Shown: one piece after another, positions 26,248-36,119 of the stretch
Layout: every line of letters starts with the position of its first letter
How positions within the stretch are numbered: position 1 is the stretch's first letter
From: Mesorhizobium sp. ZC-5
GTDB taxonomy: Bacteria; Pseudomonadota; Alphaproteobacteria; Rhizobiales; Rhizobiaceae
Length of the DNA stretch: 64,000 bases
Direction of reading: 5' to 3'
NCBI RefSeq assembly: GCF_025753855.1
Contig: NZ_JAOWPT010000018.1
Coordinates: 36,290-100,289 of the forward strand
Translations under genes and position numbers: made by a program
Notes under the pieces: model-generated
Told to the model about the DNA's origin: nothing
The model's input: only the letters and a program-made list of their open reading frames with translations
Database searches by the model: none

Positions 26248-27348
26248 CTACAGTATTTCGGTCTTGGCGATCCTGATACCGAAACCCTCGAGGCCGACAT
26301 AGTGGCGCTCGCGCGAGGCGATGAGGTTGATCGACGATATGCCGAGATCTTTCAGGATCTGCGCGCCGAGGCCGATTTCGCGCCACTCGCTTTCGCGCCG
26401 CCTGGCCTCCTCGTGATCCTCGCGGTCGCCCGCAGCCGGACGGTTGCGACCCTGATGGGCAACACCCACGGAGCCCTCACGCAGATAGACGATGACGCCG
26501 CGCTTGCGCTCGCCCATCGACTTCATGATGTCGTGCAGCTGGTATTCGGTGCCGAATACATCGGTCACGACGTCTTCCGAATGCAGGCGGACCGGAATTT
26601 CCTCGCCGTCGCGGATGTCGCCGAAGACGATGGCGAGATGGTGCATGACGTCCCACGGCAGCGTGTAGGTGTATGCCCTGGCCTTGCCGCCCGGCGTCTC
26701 CATGTCGAAACACTCGACGCGCTCGATCAACGTCTCCTGGCGCTGGCGGTAAGCGATGAGGTCGGCGACCGAGACCTGCTTGAGCCCATTCTTTTCGGCA
26801 AAGGACGTCACCTGCGGGCCGCGCATCACCGAGCCGTCGTCGTTGACGAGTTCGCAGATCACGCCGATCGGCGGCAGGCCAGCGAGCTTGCAGAGATCGA
26901 CGGCGGCTTCCGTATGGCCGGACCGCATCAGGACACCACCCTCGCGCGCCACCAGCGGAAAGATATGGCCCGGACGGACGAAATCCGCCGCGCCGACATT
27001 GCCGTTGGCAAGGTTGCGCACGGTCAGCGTGCGGTCGTCGGCGGAAATGCCGGTCGTGGTGCCGTGCTTGAAATCGACGCTGACGGTGAATGCGGTACCA
27101 TGCGGGGCATCGTTGTCGGCCACCATCGGCGCCAGGTTGAGGCGCCGCGCCTCTTCGCGCGGCATCGGCGCGCAGACGATGCCGGAGGTGTGGCGGACGA
27201 TAAACGCCATTTTCTCCGGCGTGCAGTGGACGGCGGCAACGATCAGGTCGCCCTCGTTCTCGCGCCCGTCATCGTCCATGACGACGACGATCTCGCCATT
27301 CTCGAAGGCGCGCAGGGCTTCGACTATTTTTTTTTGGTCATATGCCAT
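26248..27348 (-). CDS. ribB: 3,4-dihydroxy-2-butanone 4-phosphate synthase (RibBA-type, degenerate RibA half)
   Basis: 366 residues. The N-terminal ~205 residues are a complete RibB domain making the four-carbon precursor of riboflavin from ribulose 5-phosphate: DDDGRENEGD, TSGIVCAPM, GHTEAAVDLC and CELV are visible. The C-terminal half is homologous to GTP cyclohydrolase II, but where the zinc site C-x8-C-x-C is expected the sequence reads VRLHSEDVVTDVFGTEYQ, with no cysteines. The second activity is probably absent. Eight bases separate it from the upstream gene. Confidence 0.92.
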   Translation of the reverse strand: MAYDQKKIVEALRAFENGEIVVVMDDDGRENEGDLIVAAVHCTPEKMAFIVRHTSGIVCAPMPREEARRLNLAPMVADNDAPHGTAFTVSVDFKHGTTTGISADDRTLTVRNLANGNVGAADFVRPGHIFPLVAREGGVLMRSGHTEAAVDLCKLAGLPPIGVICELVNDDGSVMRGPQVTSFAEKNGLKQVSVADLIAYRQRQETLIERVECFDMETPGGKARAYTYTLPWDVMHHLAIVFGDIRDGEEIPVRLHSEDVVTDVFGTEYQLHDIMKSMGERKRGVIVYLREGSVGVAHQGRNRPAAGDREDHEEARRRESEWREIGLGAQILKDLGISSINLIASRERHYVGLEGFGIRIAKTEIL

Positions 27349-27356
27349 GTTCGAGC

Positions 27357-27773
27357 TCAGCCTCGGCCAGATACATCAGAGAAAAGGGTGGTCGATCGAG
27401 CAACAAAAGCCTCCACCGACTCTTTCGGATAGCCGAGAAGCATGCCTTCAAGCCTTGCAAGGTCCGCCGTCGTAAACACGCTGTGAGCCGTGCCTTCGCG
27501 GCACATACGCGCAATGAACTGACCCAACCTGGCGCGCCATTCTTCCGTGGGAAGACAGTAGCGGTAGGTTTCGATAGAAGTCTCGGGATCGAAGTCCACG
27601 AACTTCAGTATTCGCCCCTGGGATACATACTCCTCGAAACCCGCATCGCCGACGTCCTCAGCATTCATTCCAGGTTCTAGCCAGAAAAGCGCCATCGGCT
27701 TAGCCCCACTCAGCATAAGCTCAAGTTCTCTTTCGCTGTGTGGTCCAATGTGGAGAGATGACTCAATCTGCAT
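27357..27773 (-). CDS. Hypothetical protein between aroC and ribB
   Basis: 138 residues, not recognised. Hydrophilic with Glu-rich helices (HSERELELMLSGAKPMALFWLE) and two Cys. It starts nine bases after the aroC stop and ends eight bases before the ribB start, so the three genes are probably one operon. The start M QIESSLHIGPH is the only good one. Confidence 0.65.
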   Translation of the reverse strand: MQIESSLHIGPHSERELELMLSGAKPMALFWLEPGMNAEDVGDAGFEEYVSQGRILKFVDFDPETSIETYRYCLPTEEWRARLGQFIARMCREGTAHSVFTTADLARLEGMLLGYPKESVEAFVARSTTLFSDVSGRG

Positions 27774-27782
27774 GGTATTGCC

Positions 27783-28883
27783 TTAGACGCGTCCCGTCTG
27801 TCCTCGATGGCGCAGATAGTGGTCGGCAATGGCACAGGCAACCATCGCCTCGCCGATCGGCACCGCGCGGATACCGACGCACGGGTCATGGCGTCCCTTG
27901 GTCATGACGTCGACATTGTTGCCGTCGACGTCGATCGACTGGCGCGGCGTCAGGATCGACGAGGTCGGCTTGACGGCGAAGCGCGCGACGATCGCCTGGC
28001 CGGTCGAGATGCCGCCGAGAATGCCGCCGGCGTTGTTGGACAGGAAGATCGGCTTGTCGTCGTTGCCCATGCGCATCTCGTCGGCGTTCTGCTCGCCGGT
28101 GATCCTCGCCGCCTCGAAGCCGTTGCCGATCTCGACGCCCTTGACGGCATTGATCGACATCAGGTTCGAAGCGATATCCTGGTCGAGCTTGGCGTAGATC
28201 GGCGCGCCAAGGCCGGCCGGCACACCTTCGGCGACGATCTCGATCACCGCGCCGACCGAGGAGCCCGCCTTGCGGATGCCGTCGAGGTAATCCGCAAACA
28301 CCGGTACCGACGCGCGATCCGGCGTGAAGAACGGGTTTTCGGCATCGCCGATAAAATTCCAGTCCCAGTTGGCGCGGTCTATCTGCTTTTCGCCCATCGA
28401 GATCAGCGCACCGCGCACCGTCATCTCCGGCAACAGCTTGCGCGCCAGCGCACCGGCGGCAACGCGGGCCGCGGTTTCGCGGGCCGATGAACGGCCGCCG
28501 CCGCGATGATCGCGGATGCCGTATTTCATGTGGTAGGTGTAGTCGGCATGGCCGGGACGGTACTGCCTGGCGATCTCGCCATAGTCCTTGGAACGCTGGT
28601 CGACGTTCTCGATCATCATCGAGATCGGCGTGCCGGTCGAGATCATGGTCGTGCCGTCGCCGTCCAGCACGAAGCCCGAGAGCACCTTCACCTCGTCGGG
28701 TTCGCGGCGCTGTGTCACAAAACGTGACTGGCCGGGGCGGCGCTTGTCCAGTTCGGCCTGAATTTCGCCCTGTGTGAAGCGTATTCTCGGCGGACAGCCA
28801 TCAATGACGCAGCCCAGCGCTGCGCCATGGCTTTCACCCCAGGTGGTGACGCGGAACAGATGTCCGAACGTGTTGTGCGACAT
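27783..28883 (-). CDS. aroC: Chorismate synthase
   Basis: 366 residues. Makes chorismate from 5-enolpyruvylshikimate 3-phosphate with reduced FMN, last step of the shikimate pathway. Signatures: [37 protein letters not shown], the [15 protein letters not shown] block, and [16 protein letters not shown] near the end. Confidence 0.96.
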   Translation of the reverse strand: MSHNTFGHLFRVTTWGESHGAALGCVIDGCPPRIRFTQGEIQAELDKRRPGQSRFVTQRREPDEVKVLSGFVLDGDGTTMISTGTPISMMIENVDQRSKDYGEIARQYRPGHADYTYHMKYGIRDHRGGGRSSARETAARVAAGALARKLLPEMTVRGALISMGEKQIDRANWDWNFIGDAENPFFTPDRASVPVFADYLDGIRKAGSSVGAVIEIVAEGVPAGLGAPIYAKLDQDIASNLMSINAVKGVEIGNGFEAARITGEQNADEMRMGNDDKPIFLSNNAGGILGGISTGQAIVARFAVKPTSSILTPRQSIDVDGNNVDVMTKGRHDPCVGIRAVPIGEAMVACAIADHYLRHRGQTGRV

Positions 28884-29061
28884 TATCGTTTTGTCCCGAT
28901 CCGGGCGGCAGCCGGATGCTCCGCTGCCTTCTATTGGCGTTTTCTGTGGGGGTCAAACCGTCCGTGAGGGTTTTAGTTTTGACATATTCGGGTTGTTTCT
29001 GTTCTCTTCACCCGCCCGTCCAACGTGCCCCCCGCCAAGCGAGCGAAAAAGGAAAAGACGA

Positions 29062-29313
29062 ATGAATCGTAGACTGATTGGCGCTGCCGCCGCCTTGCTG
29101 ATGATTTCCGGTGCCGCCATAGCTGCCGAGGCCGAGGGCCAGATCCAGTCGATCGACACCGAGGCGCTGACGATAACCCTCAACGACGGAAAATCCTACA
29201 AATTGCCCGGCGAATTCGACACCACGGCCCTCAAGGAAGGCATGGACGTAATTCTCGCCTATGACGAGGTTGGTGGTGAGAACCTGATCACCGATATGGA
29301 ACTGTCGCAATAG
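29062..29313 (+). CDS. DUF1344 family exported small protein
   Basis: 83 residues with signal peptide MNRRLIGAAAALLMISGAAIAAEA and a single small beta domain (GQIQSIDTEALTITLNDGKSYKLP) typical of DUF1344, common in rhizobia. Function unknown. The frame is open upstream for long; the ATG at 29062 follows GGAAAA. Confidence 0.85.
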   Translation: MNRRLIGAAAALLMISGAAIAAEAEGQIQSIDTEALTITLNDGKSYKLPGEFDTTALKEGMDVILAYDEVGGENLITDMELSQ

Positions 29314-29328
29314 AGGGCGAAAGCCCGT

Positions 29329-29916
29329 TCACAGCCACTCCAGGACATCATCCTTCAACCTGAGCACGCGATCCTGCGGCACATGCAGGTTCGCGGATTC
29401 GCGTTCCGGCAGCTTGGCGATGGTCCGGAACAGCACCCGCAGGATGCCGCCATGGGTGACGCACACTGTTGGCTGCGTCAGGCCGTCGAGCCACGGCAAC
29501 ACCCGCAGCTTCAGCATCTCGTAGCTCTCGCCGGCTGAGCCCGGCGGCTGGAAATTCCACTTGTTGCGGCGGCGCGCCTTCGTCGAGCCGGGCGCCAGCG
29601 CCTCGACCTCGGCATAGGTCGAACCCTGCCAGTCGCCGAAATGCACTTCGATCAGCCGCGCATCGGTTTGGTAGTCCATGGGATCGAGGCCCATGGCGGT
29701 GCGCACCCGTTCCATCGTTTCGCGGGTGCGCCGCATGGGGCTGGCGACAAAATCGAAACCTTCGGCCTTGCCGAGCAGGCCAGCCAGAAACCGGCCGTTT
29801 TGGTCGGCCTGACGGCGGCCCAGCGCATTGATGTCGGTGTCGGCCTGACCCTGCAGCCGGCCCTCGGCATTCCAGTCGGTCTCGCCATGGCGCAGGAAAT
29901 AGACGAGCGGATACAT
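29329..29916 (-). CDS. Histidine phosphatase family protein (phosphoglycerate-mutase-like)
   Basis: 195 residues with the catalytic LRHGETDWN near residue 8, a second acid/base and His region, and CVTHGGILRVL near 155. The family includes mutases and phosphatases; this gene is more likely a phosphatase. It lies 34 bases beyond fabI on the same strand. Confidence 0.9.
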   Translation of the reverse strand: MYPLVYFLRHGETDWNAEGRLQGQADTDINALGRRQADQNGRFLAGLLGKAEGFDFVASPMRRTRETMERVRTAMGLDPMDYQTDARLIEVHFGDWQGSTYAEVEALAPGSTKARRRNKWNFQPPGSAGESYEMLKLRVLPWLDGLTQPTVCVTHGGILRVLFRTIAKLPERESANLHVPQDRVLRLKDDVLEWL

Positions 29917-29950
29917 GGCAGCCGATCTGTGCGGGGTGAAGGCCGGACTG

Positions 29951-30769
29951 TCAGTCCTTGACCGTTGAGATATCCGGGGCGTCGACCGCTTTCATGCCGA
30001 CGACGTGGTAGCCCGAATCGACATGATGCACTTCGCCGGTGACACCCCGCGACAGGTGCGACAGCAGATAGAGCGCCGAATCGCCGACCTCCTCGACCGT
30101 CACCGTGCGCTTCAGCGGCGAGTTGTATTCGTTCCAGCGCAGGATGTAGCGGAAATCGCCGATACCGGAGGCGGCCAGCGTCTTGATCGGACCGGCTGAA
30201 ATCGCGTTGACGCGGATGTTGCTGGCACCGAGATCGACGGCAAGGTAACGGACGCTCGCTTCGAGTGCCGCCTTGGCGACGCCCATGACGTTGTAATGCG
30301 GCATGACCTTTTCGGCGCCGTAATAGGTCAGCGTCAAAAGCGAACCGCCATCCGCCATCAGCTTTTCGGCGCGCTTGGCGACGGTGGTGAAGGAATAGAC
30401 GGAAATGTCCATGGTGCGCAGGAAATTGTCGCGCGTCGTTTCGACATAACGGCCGTCGAGTTCCTCCTTGTCTGAGAAGGCGATCGCATGGACGAGGAAA
30501 TCGAGCTTGCCGAACTTCTTTTCGACATTGTCGAAAACGGCGTCCAGCGTTTCGCTCTCGGTCACGTCGCAATGACCGGCGACGTAGGCGCGAAGCTCGG
30601 CCGCCAGCGGCTCGACACGCTTCTTGAACGCTTCGCCCTGATAGGTCAGCGCCAGTTCGGCGCCCTGGTCGGCACACGCCTTCGCGATGCCCCAGGCGAT
30701 CGACCGGTTGTTGGCGACGCCCAGGATAAGGCCGCGCTTCCCGGCCATCAGGCCATTTCCACCTGCCAT
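29951..30769 (-). CDS. fabI: Enoyl-[acyl-carrier-protein] reductase [NADH]
   Basis: 272 residues. Final reduction in each fatty-acid elongation cycle. Motifs: GVANNRSIAWGIAKA (cofactor binding) and Y-x6-K in HYNVMGVAKAALE. The ATG at 30769 follows GGAG; the longer frame upstream is not needed. Tail VDAPDISTVKD is usual for alphaproteobacterial FabI. Confidence 0.95.
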   Translation of the reverse strand: MAGGNGLMAGKRGLILGVANNRSIAWGIAKACADQGAELALTYQGEAFKKRVEPLAAELRAYVAGHCDVTESETLDAVFDNVEKKFGKLDFLVHAIAFSDKEELDGRYVETTRDNFLRTMDISVYSFTTVAKRAEKLMADGGSLLTLTYYGAEKVMPHYNVMGVAKAALEASVRYLAVDLGASNIRVNAISAGPIKTLAASGIGDFRYILRWNEYNSPLKRTVTVEEVGDSALYLLSHLSRGVTGEVHHVDSGYHVVGMKAVDAPDISTVKD

Positions 30770-30948
30770 ATGACGTTTCTCCGCAGAAAATTTGCTTGGG
30801 CAGCCTATCGCACAGGCAAAACGCCGCTTCAAGCAAAGATGGGAGCAACCGGCTGTGCGTGATTGCTGACACGTCGAGAGGAACCCAAGGCCATTTGTCA
30901 GGTTAAGCCTGGATATGGTTACCCTGTCGCCACCGAACGGAGCACCGC

Positions 30949-31320
30949 ATGGAAAACGACCCGATCTCAGTTGCCCGCAAGAGCTACCGGGCTTACGTCG
31001 ACAAGGACCGATCGGCGATCGAAGCCGTCATCGCCGACGATTTCCACTTCACCAGTCCGCTCGACAACCGCATCGACCGCAAGGCCTATTTCGATCGCTG
31101 CTGGCCCAACAGCGGGACGATTACCGGGTTCGAGTTCATCAACCTGGTCGCCGATGGCGAGCGGGTGTTCGTGACATATGAAGGACGGCGCCCCGACGGC
31201 AAGGGCTTCCGCAACACCGAAGTCCTGACCATCAGAAATGGAAAAATCGTCGAGGCGGAGGTCTATTTCGGCTGGTCGCTGCCGCACGAGGCTTCCGCCG
31301 GGGGCTCCGTCAATCCGTAA
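30949..31320 (+). CDS. NTF2-like (SnoaL-type) protein
   Basis: 123 residues with the cone-shaped NTF2 fold: YRAYVDKDRSAIEAVIADDFHF, then FEFINLVADGERVFVTYEGR and VLTIRNGKIVEAEVYFGW. Such proteins are isomerase-like or ketosteroid-binding; the ligand is unknown. Confidence 0.85.
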   Translation: MENDPISVARKSYRAYVDKDRSAIEAVIADDFHFTSPLDNRIDRKAYFDRCWPNSGTITGFEFINLVADGERVFVTYEGRRPDGKGFRNTEVLTIRNGKIVEAEVYFGWSLPHEASAGGSVNP

Positions 31321-31323
31321 AGC

Positions 31324-31785
31324 TCAGAAGAGCTTGCGATAGCTGACGAATCCGGAATGATCGGCAACCTTGTCGTAGAGCTTCATCGCCGTGTGGTTGG
31401 TCTGGTGGGTCAGCCAGTAGACGCGCTTCGAGCCGGCGGCCGACGCCCGCTCGTAAACGCCCTCGATCAGCGCCCTGCCGACGCCCTTGCCGCGCGATCC
31501 CGCGCTGGTGAACAGGTCCTGCAGGTAGCAGTTCGGTTCGATCGCCGTGGTAGTCCGGTGATAGAGATAATGCACCAGCCCGAGAAGCTCGCCCTCGTGC
31601 TCGGCGACAAGCGCATGCACCGGCTCATAGGCGTCGAAAAACCGCGACCAGGTCATCCCGGTGATTTCAGGAGCAAGTGCGGTATCGCCGGAGCGGCCGT
31701 AGAAGGCGTTGTAGCCGTCCCACAGAGGCAGCCAGCGCTCGAAGTCCTGGCGAACCACCGGACGGATCGTCATCGGAAGCGGCAT
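31324..31785 (-). CDS. GNAT-family N-acetyltransferase
   Basis: 153 residues with the acetyl-CoA motif SAGSRGKGVGRALIEGVYERA and NHTAMKLYDKVA. The start is at MPLPMTIRPVV (31785). Its stop lies three bases from the stop of the convergent NTF2-like gene. Confidence 0.87.
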   Translation of the reverse strand: MPLPMTIRPVVRQDFERWLPLWDGYNAFYGRSGDTALAPEITGMTWSRFFDAYEPVHALVAEHEGELLGLVHYLYHRTTTAIEPNCYLQDLFTSAGSRGKGVGRALIEGVYERASAAGSKRVYWLTHQTNHTAMKLYDKVADHSGFVSYRKLF

Positions 31786-31920
31786 TTGTTTGCTCCAGGC
31801 TGAAGCGGCCCGTTACGTCTCGGCGCATGAAGCGTTATCAGTAATTACCGCCCGCGCGCGCCTCAATGGACAGCCTGGCCATGTTCATGGCGCAGAGGTG
31901 AGCCCATCCGGCCCTGGCCG

Positions 31921-32850
31921 TCACCCGCCCTGCTTTTTCATCAGCGCCTCGAGTTCCGGATCGCCGCCTTCCGGCAGCATGACGCGGACGTGGGCATAGA
32001 GGTCGCCATGGCCGCCTGCCTTTTCCGGCAGGCCGCGGCCCTTCAGCCGCAACACCTTGTCCGAACTCGACCAGGCCGGCACGTTGACGGCAAGCCGCCC
32101 GGTGGGCGTTTCGACCGCCACCTTGGCGCCCAGCACGGCGTCGCGCAGTGGCACCGGCAGGTCGGCATGCAGGTCGCGGCCCTCGATCCGGTAGCGCTGG
32201 TTCCTGCGGATGTGGATCGTCACCAGCGCGTCGCCAGGCTCGCCACCCAGAAGTTGCTCGCCCTGGCCCTTCAGGCGGATCACCTGGCCATCCTCGACAT
32301 AGACTGGCAGCTTGACGGCGATGCGGCGACCATCCGGGAAAACCGCATTGACCTTTGCCGCAGTCGCCGCCTCCTCGATGCCGATTTCGAGCGTCGCGTT
32401 TATGTCCGATCCCTTGGCGGCACGCTGGCGCCCGCCCGGCCTGCCGCCCGGTCGCTGCGAAAAGGCGTCGCCGAAAATCTGGTTGAAAATGTCGTCGCCG
32501 ACCCCCTCGCCCCCGGGACCACCTGACCTGAACTCGAAACGCGAACCGCCCGGCCCATGCTGGGCGCGGCGGAACGCGGCGAACGGATCGCCGCCGCTCT
32601 GGGCGCCTTCGAAACCCTGGAACCGCTGCTTGCCCTCGCCGTCGATCTCGCCGCAGTCGAAGGCGGCGCGTTTCTTCTCGTCGCCGACGATCTCGTAGGC
32701 CTGGTTGGCCGCGGCGAACCTTTCCTTCGCCTTCGGGTCGTCCGGGTTCTGGTCCGGATGGTATTTCTTGGCCAGCTTGCGGAACGCCGACTTTATATCT
32801 TTCGCCGACGCGCCTTTGGCGACGCCGAGAACGTCATAGGGATCGCGCAT
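31921..32850 (-). CDS. DnaJ-class molecular chaperone (CbpA-like)
   Basis: 309 residues: J domain at 1-65 ([22 protein letters not shown] and HPDQNPDD, so the HPD triad is intact), a Gly-rich linker, and a DnaJ C-terminal substrate domain without the zinc finger. It probably delivers substrates to DnaK in the cytoplasm. It lies beside pdxH in many rhizobia. Confidence 0.93.
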   Translation of the reverse strand: MRDPYDVLGVAKGASAKDIKSAFRKLAKKYHPDQNPDDPKAKERFAAANQAYEIVGDEKKRAAFDCGEIDGEGKQRFQGFEGAQSGGDPFAAFRRAQHGPGGSRFEFRSGGPGGEGVGDDIFNQIFGDAFSQRPGGRPGGRQRAAKGSDINATLEIGIEEAATAAKVNAVFPDGRRIAVKLPVYVEDGQVIRLKGQGEQLLGGEPGDALVTIHIRRNQRYRIEGRDLHADLPVPLRDAVLGAKVAVETPTGRLAVNVPAWSSSDKVLRLKGRGLPEKAGGHGDLYAHVRVMLPEGGDPELEALMKKQGG

Positions 32851-32973
32851 TTGGACTCACTGACGACAGGGGCAGGATTCTTCGTCCTATATATGCGTCG
32901 TGCTAGGAAGAGATTCCAGCCCATTGAAGCGCCAGGCAGCCGTTTGGACACGTAAAGGGCCATGCAAGGCCGC

Positions 32974-33441
32974 TTATAGTGCGTTGAAAGCCCGCATCCG
33001 CCAGGCGCCCGCCGTTACCAGGCAGGCATCGCCGCTGAACATCGCCACGCCGTCGAAACGTTCGCGGCTCGCCTGGAAGCGGCGGCAAAGCGCTCCCTTG
33101 TCCTTGTATTCCACGACGTCGGTGATCGAACCGCGCGAACCGGTGTCGGAGTTCGCCCAGGCAAGCGGCTGCGCGCCCACCTCTTCGACATCCGCCGACG
33201 AGATTGCGTTGCGGATGGTGGCGACATCGGAAAGTTCGGTGGAATCCATCTCGCCGCCGCCGGGATCGGCCTGAACCGCGCTGGTATAGAGCGTCTTGTC
33301 GACTTCCGCCTTGGAGAGATCGAGGCCGGACGCACAGGCGCAAAGCGGCAGCAGGGCAGCAAGGACGAATAGCACTTTCGGGCATTTCGACCGGCTGGAC
33401 CACGCATCGCTCTTCCCAAACGCTTGCGCTCCACGCGACAA
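32974..33441 (-). CDS. Lipoprotein of the RT0821/Lpp0805 surface-protein type
   Basis: 155 residues if the TTG at 33441 is used (GGGGAG eight bases upstream). A lipobox-like LLPLCACASG lies near residue 36, so the mature protein starts at a Cys and is likely lipid-anchored. The mature part (~120 residues) ends DGVAMFSGDACLVTAGAWRM. The family is common in rhizobia with unknown role. Divergent from pdxH. Confidence 0.75.
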   Translation of the reverse strand: MSRGAQAFGKSDAWSSRSKCPKVLFVLAALLPLCACASGLDLSKAEVDKTLYTSAVQADPGGGEMDSTELSDVATIRNAISSADVEEVGAQPLAWANSDTGSRGSITDVVEYKDKGALCRRFQASRERFDGVAMFSGDACLVTAGAWRMRAFNAL

Positions 33442-33483
33442 TCGGCAATCTCCCCGGCAGGCAGTCCATTCGAAGTGTAAATT

Positions 33484-34101
33484 ATGAATGAAAACGGGTT
33501 AACAGAGGGTGACTTTACTGAGCATGCCGAACCGTTCCGGCTGTTTTCGGAATGGCTCGCCGACGCGACCAAAAGCGAGCCGAACGATCCGAACGGCGTG
33601 GCGCTGGCGACCGTCGACACCGACGGCATGCCGGACGTGCGCATGGTGCTTCTGAAGGGTTTCGACGAGCAGGGTTTTGTCTTCTACACCAATTTCGAGA
33701 GTGCCAAGGGCCGCGAGATCCTGGCCACGATGAAGGCGGCGATGTGCTTCCACTGGAAGTCGCTGCGGCGGCAGGTGCGCATACGCGGTCCGGTCGAGAT
33801 CGTCAGCGACGCCGAGGCCGACGCCTATTTCGCGACAAGGCCGCGCGGCAGCCGCATCGGCGCCTGGGCCTCGAAACAGTCGCGGCCGCTGGAAAGCCGC
33901 TTTGCGCTGGAAAAAGCGGTCGCCGAATACACGGCCCGACACGCGATCGGCGAAATTCCGCGGCCGGCGCACTGGTCGGGTTTCCGCATCGTGCCGCAAG
34001 CGATCGAGTTCTGGCACGACCGGCCCTTCCGGCTGCACGACCGCATCGTCTTCAGCCGGACAGCCGACGGCGGCTGGGAGAAAAGCCGGCTTTATCCGTA
34101 G
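33484..34101 (+). CDS. pdxH: Pyridoxamine 5'-phosphate oxidase
   Basis: 205 residues. FMN enzyme oxidising PNP or PMP to pyridoxal 5'-phosphate. Motifs: [31 protein letters not shown], the [11 protein letters not shown] block and the C-terminal [15 protein letters not shown]. Confidence 0.95.
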   Translation: MNENGLTEGDFTEHAEPFRLFSEWLADATKSEPNDPNGVALATVDTDGMPDVRMVLLKGFDEQGFVFYTNFESAKGREILATMKAAMCFHWKSLRRQVRIRGPVEIVSDAEADAYFATRPRGSRIGAWASKQSRPLESRFALEKAVAEYTARHAIGEIPRPAHWSGFRIVPQAIEFWHDRPFRLHDRIVFSRTADGGWEKSRLYP

Positions 34102-34122
34102 CAGGCCTTTATTGCAGCCGCG

Positions 34123-35127
34123 TCAGGGCTGGCGGCTTTCCGGGCGCGAGCGCATGACCCATCGCAAGCCCGCCGCGAAGGCCAGGGCGAGCAGCGGCCA
34201 GACGGCCCAGAACTCGCCGTGGAAGGACAAAAGATTGATCCCCACGATGCCGAGCCCGATGACACCCAGCACGGCGATGCTGGGATCGAAGCGCCTGTTG
34301 GTCCTCGCCCAGCCAAGACCCTTGAGGACGGCATAGGCCAACAGCGGCCACGCTGCCCAGAAGGTTCCCTCGAACGTCAGCAGGTTGATGGCAATCAGGC
34401 CGAGCATGACGACCGTCAGGATGCCGAATTTGCGATCGGCCACCGGCTTCAGCACGGAAGCGAAGACACCCAGACCAGGCACGGCCGATGCCCCGGGCGC
34501 CGGTTTTGGCCTCGCAGCGGTTTCCTGCTCGGCATTGCGCCCGAAATGCTGCGCGGCAGCGACCGCGGGCGCTTCGACCTCCGCCGCGCCGATGCGCACG
34601 GCGTAGCTTGGCACGCCCTCGTCGATGTTCTTCACCGCCAGCGCGCCGAGGAAATCGAAACCGACCGCCACCTTGTTGCGGACCTGGTCGTAGACGGTGC
34701 TGGAGATGACGATGCCGCCCGGCGCGGCGGACGTCTGCAGGCGCGCGGCGATGTTGACGCCGTCGCCGTAGATGTCGTCGCCCTCCGCGATGACATCGCC
34801 TAGATTGATGCCGATGCGGAACAGCATGCGGGCTTCACTCGCACGGCTTTCGTTGCGCTGGGCAAGTTCGCTCTGCACGTCCACCGCGGCACGCACCGCC
34901 TCGACCACGCTTGGAAATTCGCCGATCAGCCCGTCGCCCCAGGTGTTGACGACGCGGCCGCCATGCGCGTCGATCAGCCGCCCCATGGCATCGCGGTAGT
35001 CCTTGAGCGTGGCGAGCGTACCCTCCTCGTCGGCCTCCATCAGTCGCGTATAGCCCTGGACATCGGCGGAAAAGATAGTGGTCAGCTTGCGGCGTGTCGC
35101 CGACATGGTGGTTTGGCCCTCGTTCAT
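34123..35127 (-). CDS. Class III adenylate/guanylate cyclase with membrane tail
   Basis: 334 residues. Residues ~15-175 are a class III cyclase domain: FSADVQGYTRLMEADEEGT and NTWGDGLIGEF carry the two metal-binding Asp residues, and the transition-state region reads GDGVNIAARLQ. Unusually the cyclase comes first; a linker follows, then about four hydrophobic helices arranged as two copies of a helix pair (INLLTFEGTFWAAWPLLAYA and INLLSFHGEFWAVWPLLALA). Start may be 35127 or the Met eight codons in. Product (cAMP or cGMP) unknown. Confidence 0.88.
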   Translation of the reverse strand: MNEGQTTMSATRRKLTTIFSADVQGYTRLMEADEEGTLATLKDYRDAMGRLIDAHGGRVVNTWGDGLIGEFPSVVEAVRAAVDVQSELAQRNESRASEARMLFRIGINLGDVIAEGDDIYGDGVNIAARLQTSAAPGGIVISSTVYDQVRNKVAVGFDFLGALAVKNIDEGVPSYAVRIGAAEVEAPAVAAAQHFGRNAEQETAARPKPAPGASAVPGLGVFASVLKPVADRKFGILTVVMLGLIAINLLTFEGTFWAAWPLLAYAVLKGLGWARTNRRFDPSIAVLGVIGLGIVGINLLSFHGEFWAVWPLLALAFAAGLRWVMRSRPESRQP

Positions 35128-35342
35128 GCTCAGCCGCCCGACTTTTAAACCAGCCGGCCCCCCGGCGCCAGCACGAGGTCGCTACCGACTTCGTATGAAG
35201 TCCGCATACAACCCTGGCTGGATACCGCATATGGGGTGCCTAACCCGAATGAGGTAGATCACGGGAAACCTGTTTTCGATTTTTTTCACCGCGGCGATGA
35301 TGCTGGCCGTTTTCGCCGCTGCGGCGCCACCGAAGCAACCCT

Positions 35343-36098
35343 TCAGCCCGCCTTCTTGCGGCCCATGAAGGCGATGAACGCGTTGCGCGCTTCCTCGGAT
35401 TTCAGCCGGGCGCGGAAATGCGCACCTTCTTCCTTGATGCGGGCGACAAGCGTCTCGCGGCTGCCCAGCATCAGGTCGCGGGCGATCTTCAGGGCCTCCG
35501 GCGGCTTTGCCGCGATTGCCGCCGCTGCCGCAAACACCGCCGTCTCCAGCGTGTCCTCCGCGACGACATCGTAGACCAGCCCGGCAGCCTTGGCGCGCTC
35601 GGCCGAAAAGCCTTCGCCGAGGCCGAGCAGCGCAAACGCCTGCTGGCGGCCGAGCACGGCCGGCGCGAGCAGGCTGGAGCCAGCCTCGGGCACCAGCCCA
35701 AGGTCGACGAACGGCGTCCGGAACTCGGTGCGCGGCGTCGCAAAGGTGAGGTCGCAGTGCAGGTTGATCGTCGTGCCGATGCCGACCGCGATGCCATCGA
35801 CGCCGGAGACGATCGGCTTCTCCGCCTCGGCCAGCGCGATCAGGAAATCGTACACCTCCATGCCGCCTTCGCCGCCAGTGGCGATCGCCATGAAGTCGGC
35901 GAGATCGTTGCCCGATGAGAACGCGCCCGGTACGCCAAGGACGACATGGACGCGCACGCTTGCATCTGCATCGCCTTCCCGCAGCGCTGCCGCCATCGAA
36001 GCATACATGGCGCGGGTGATGGCGTTCTTCTTGTCGGGCCGGTTCATCCGGATGACCTGGATGGCATCGCGGCGTTCGAGAATGATGTGTTCGCTCAT
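35343..36098 (-). CDS. Enoyl-CoA hydratase/isomerase family protein
   Basis: 251 residues with crotonase motifs GAFSSGNDLADF (oxyanion hole) and IAVGIGTTINLHCDLTFA, and a Glu at EAGSSLLAP in the position of the catalytic acid. It acts on acyl-CoA and lies 21 bases after the acyl-CoA dehydrogenase, suggesting joint beta-oxidation or a related pathway. Confidence 0.92.
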   Translation of the reverse strand: MSEHIILERRDAIQVIRMNRPDKKNAITRAMYASMAAALREGDADASVRVHVVLGVPGAFSSGNDLADFMAIATGGEGGMEVYDFLIALAEAEKPIVSGVDGIAVGIGTTINLHCDLTFATPRTEFRTPFVDLGLVPEAGSSLLAPAVLGRQQAFALLGLGEGFSAERAKAAGLVYDVVAEDTLETAVFAAAAAIAAKPPEALKIARDLMLGSRETLVARIKEEGAHFRARLKSEEARNAFIAFMGRKKAG

Positions 36099-36119
36099 CG
36101 TCTGGAATCCCTCATCGCC

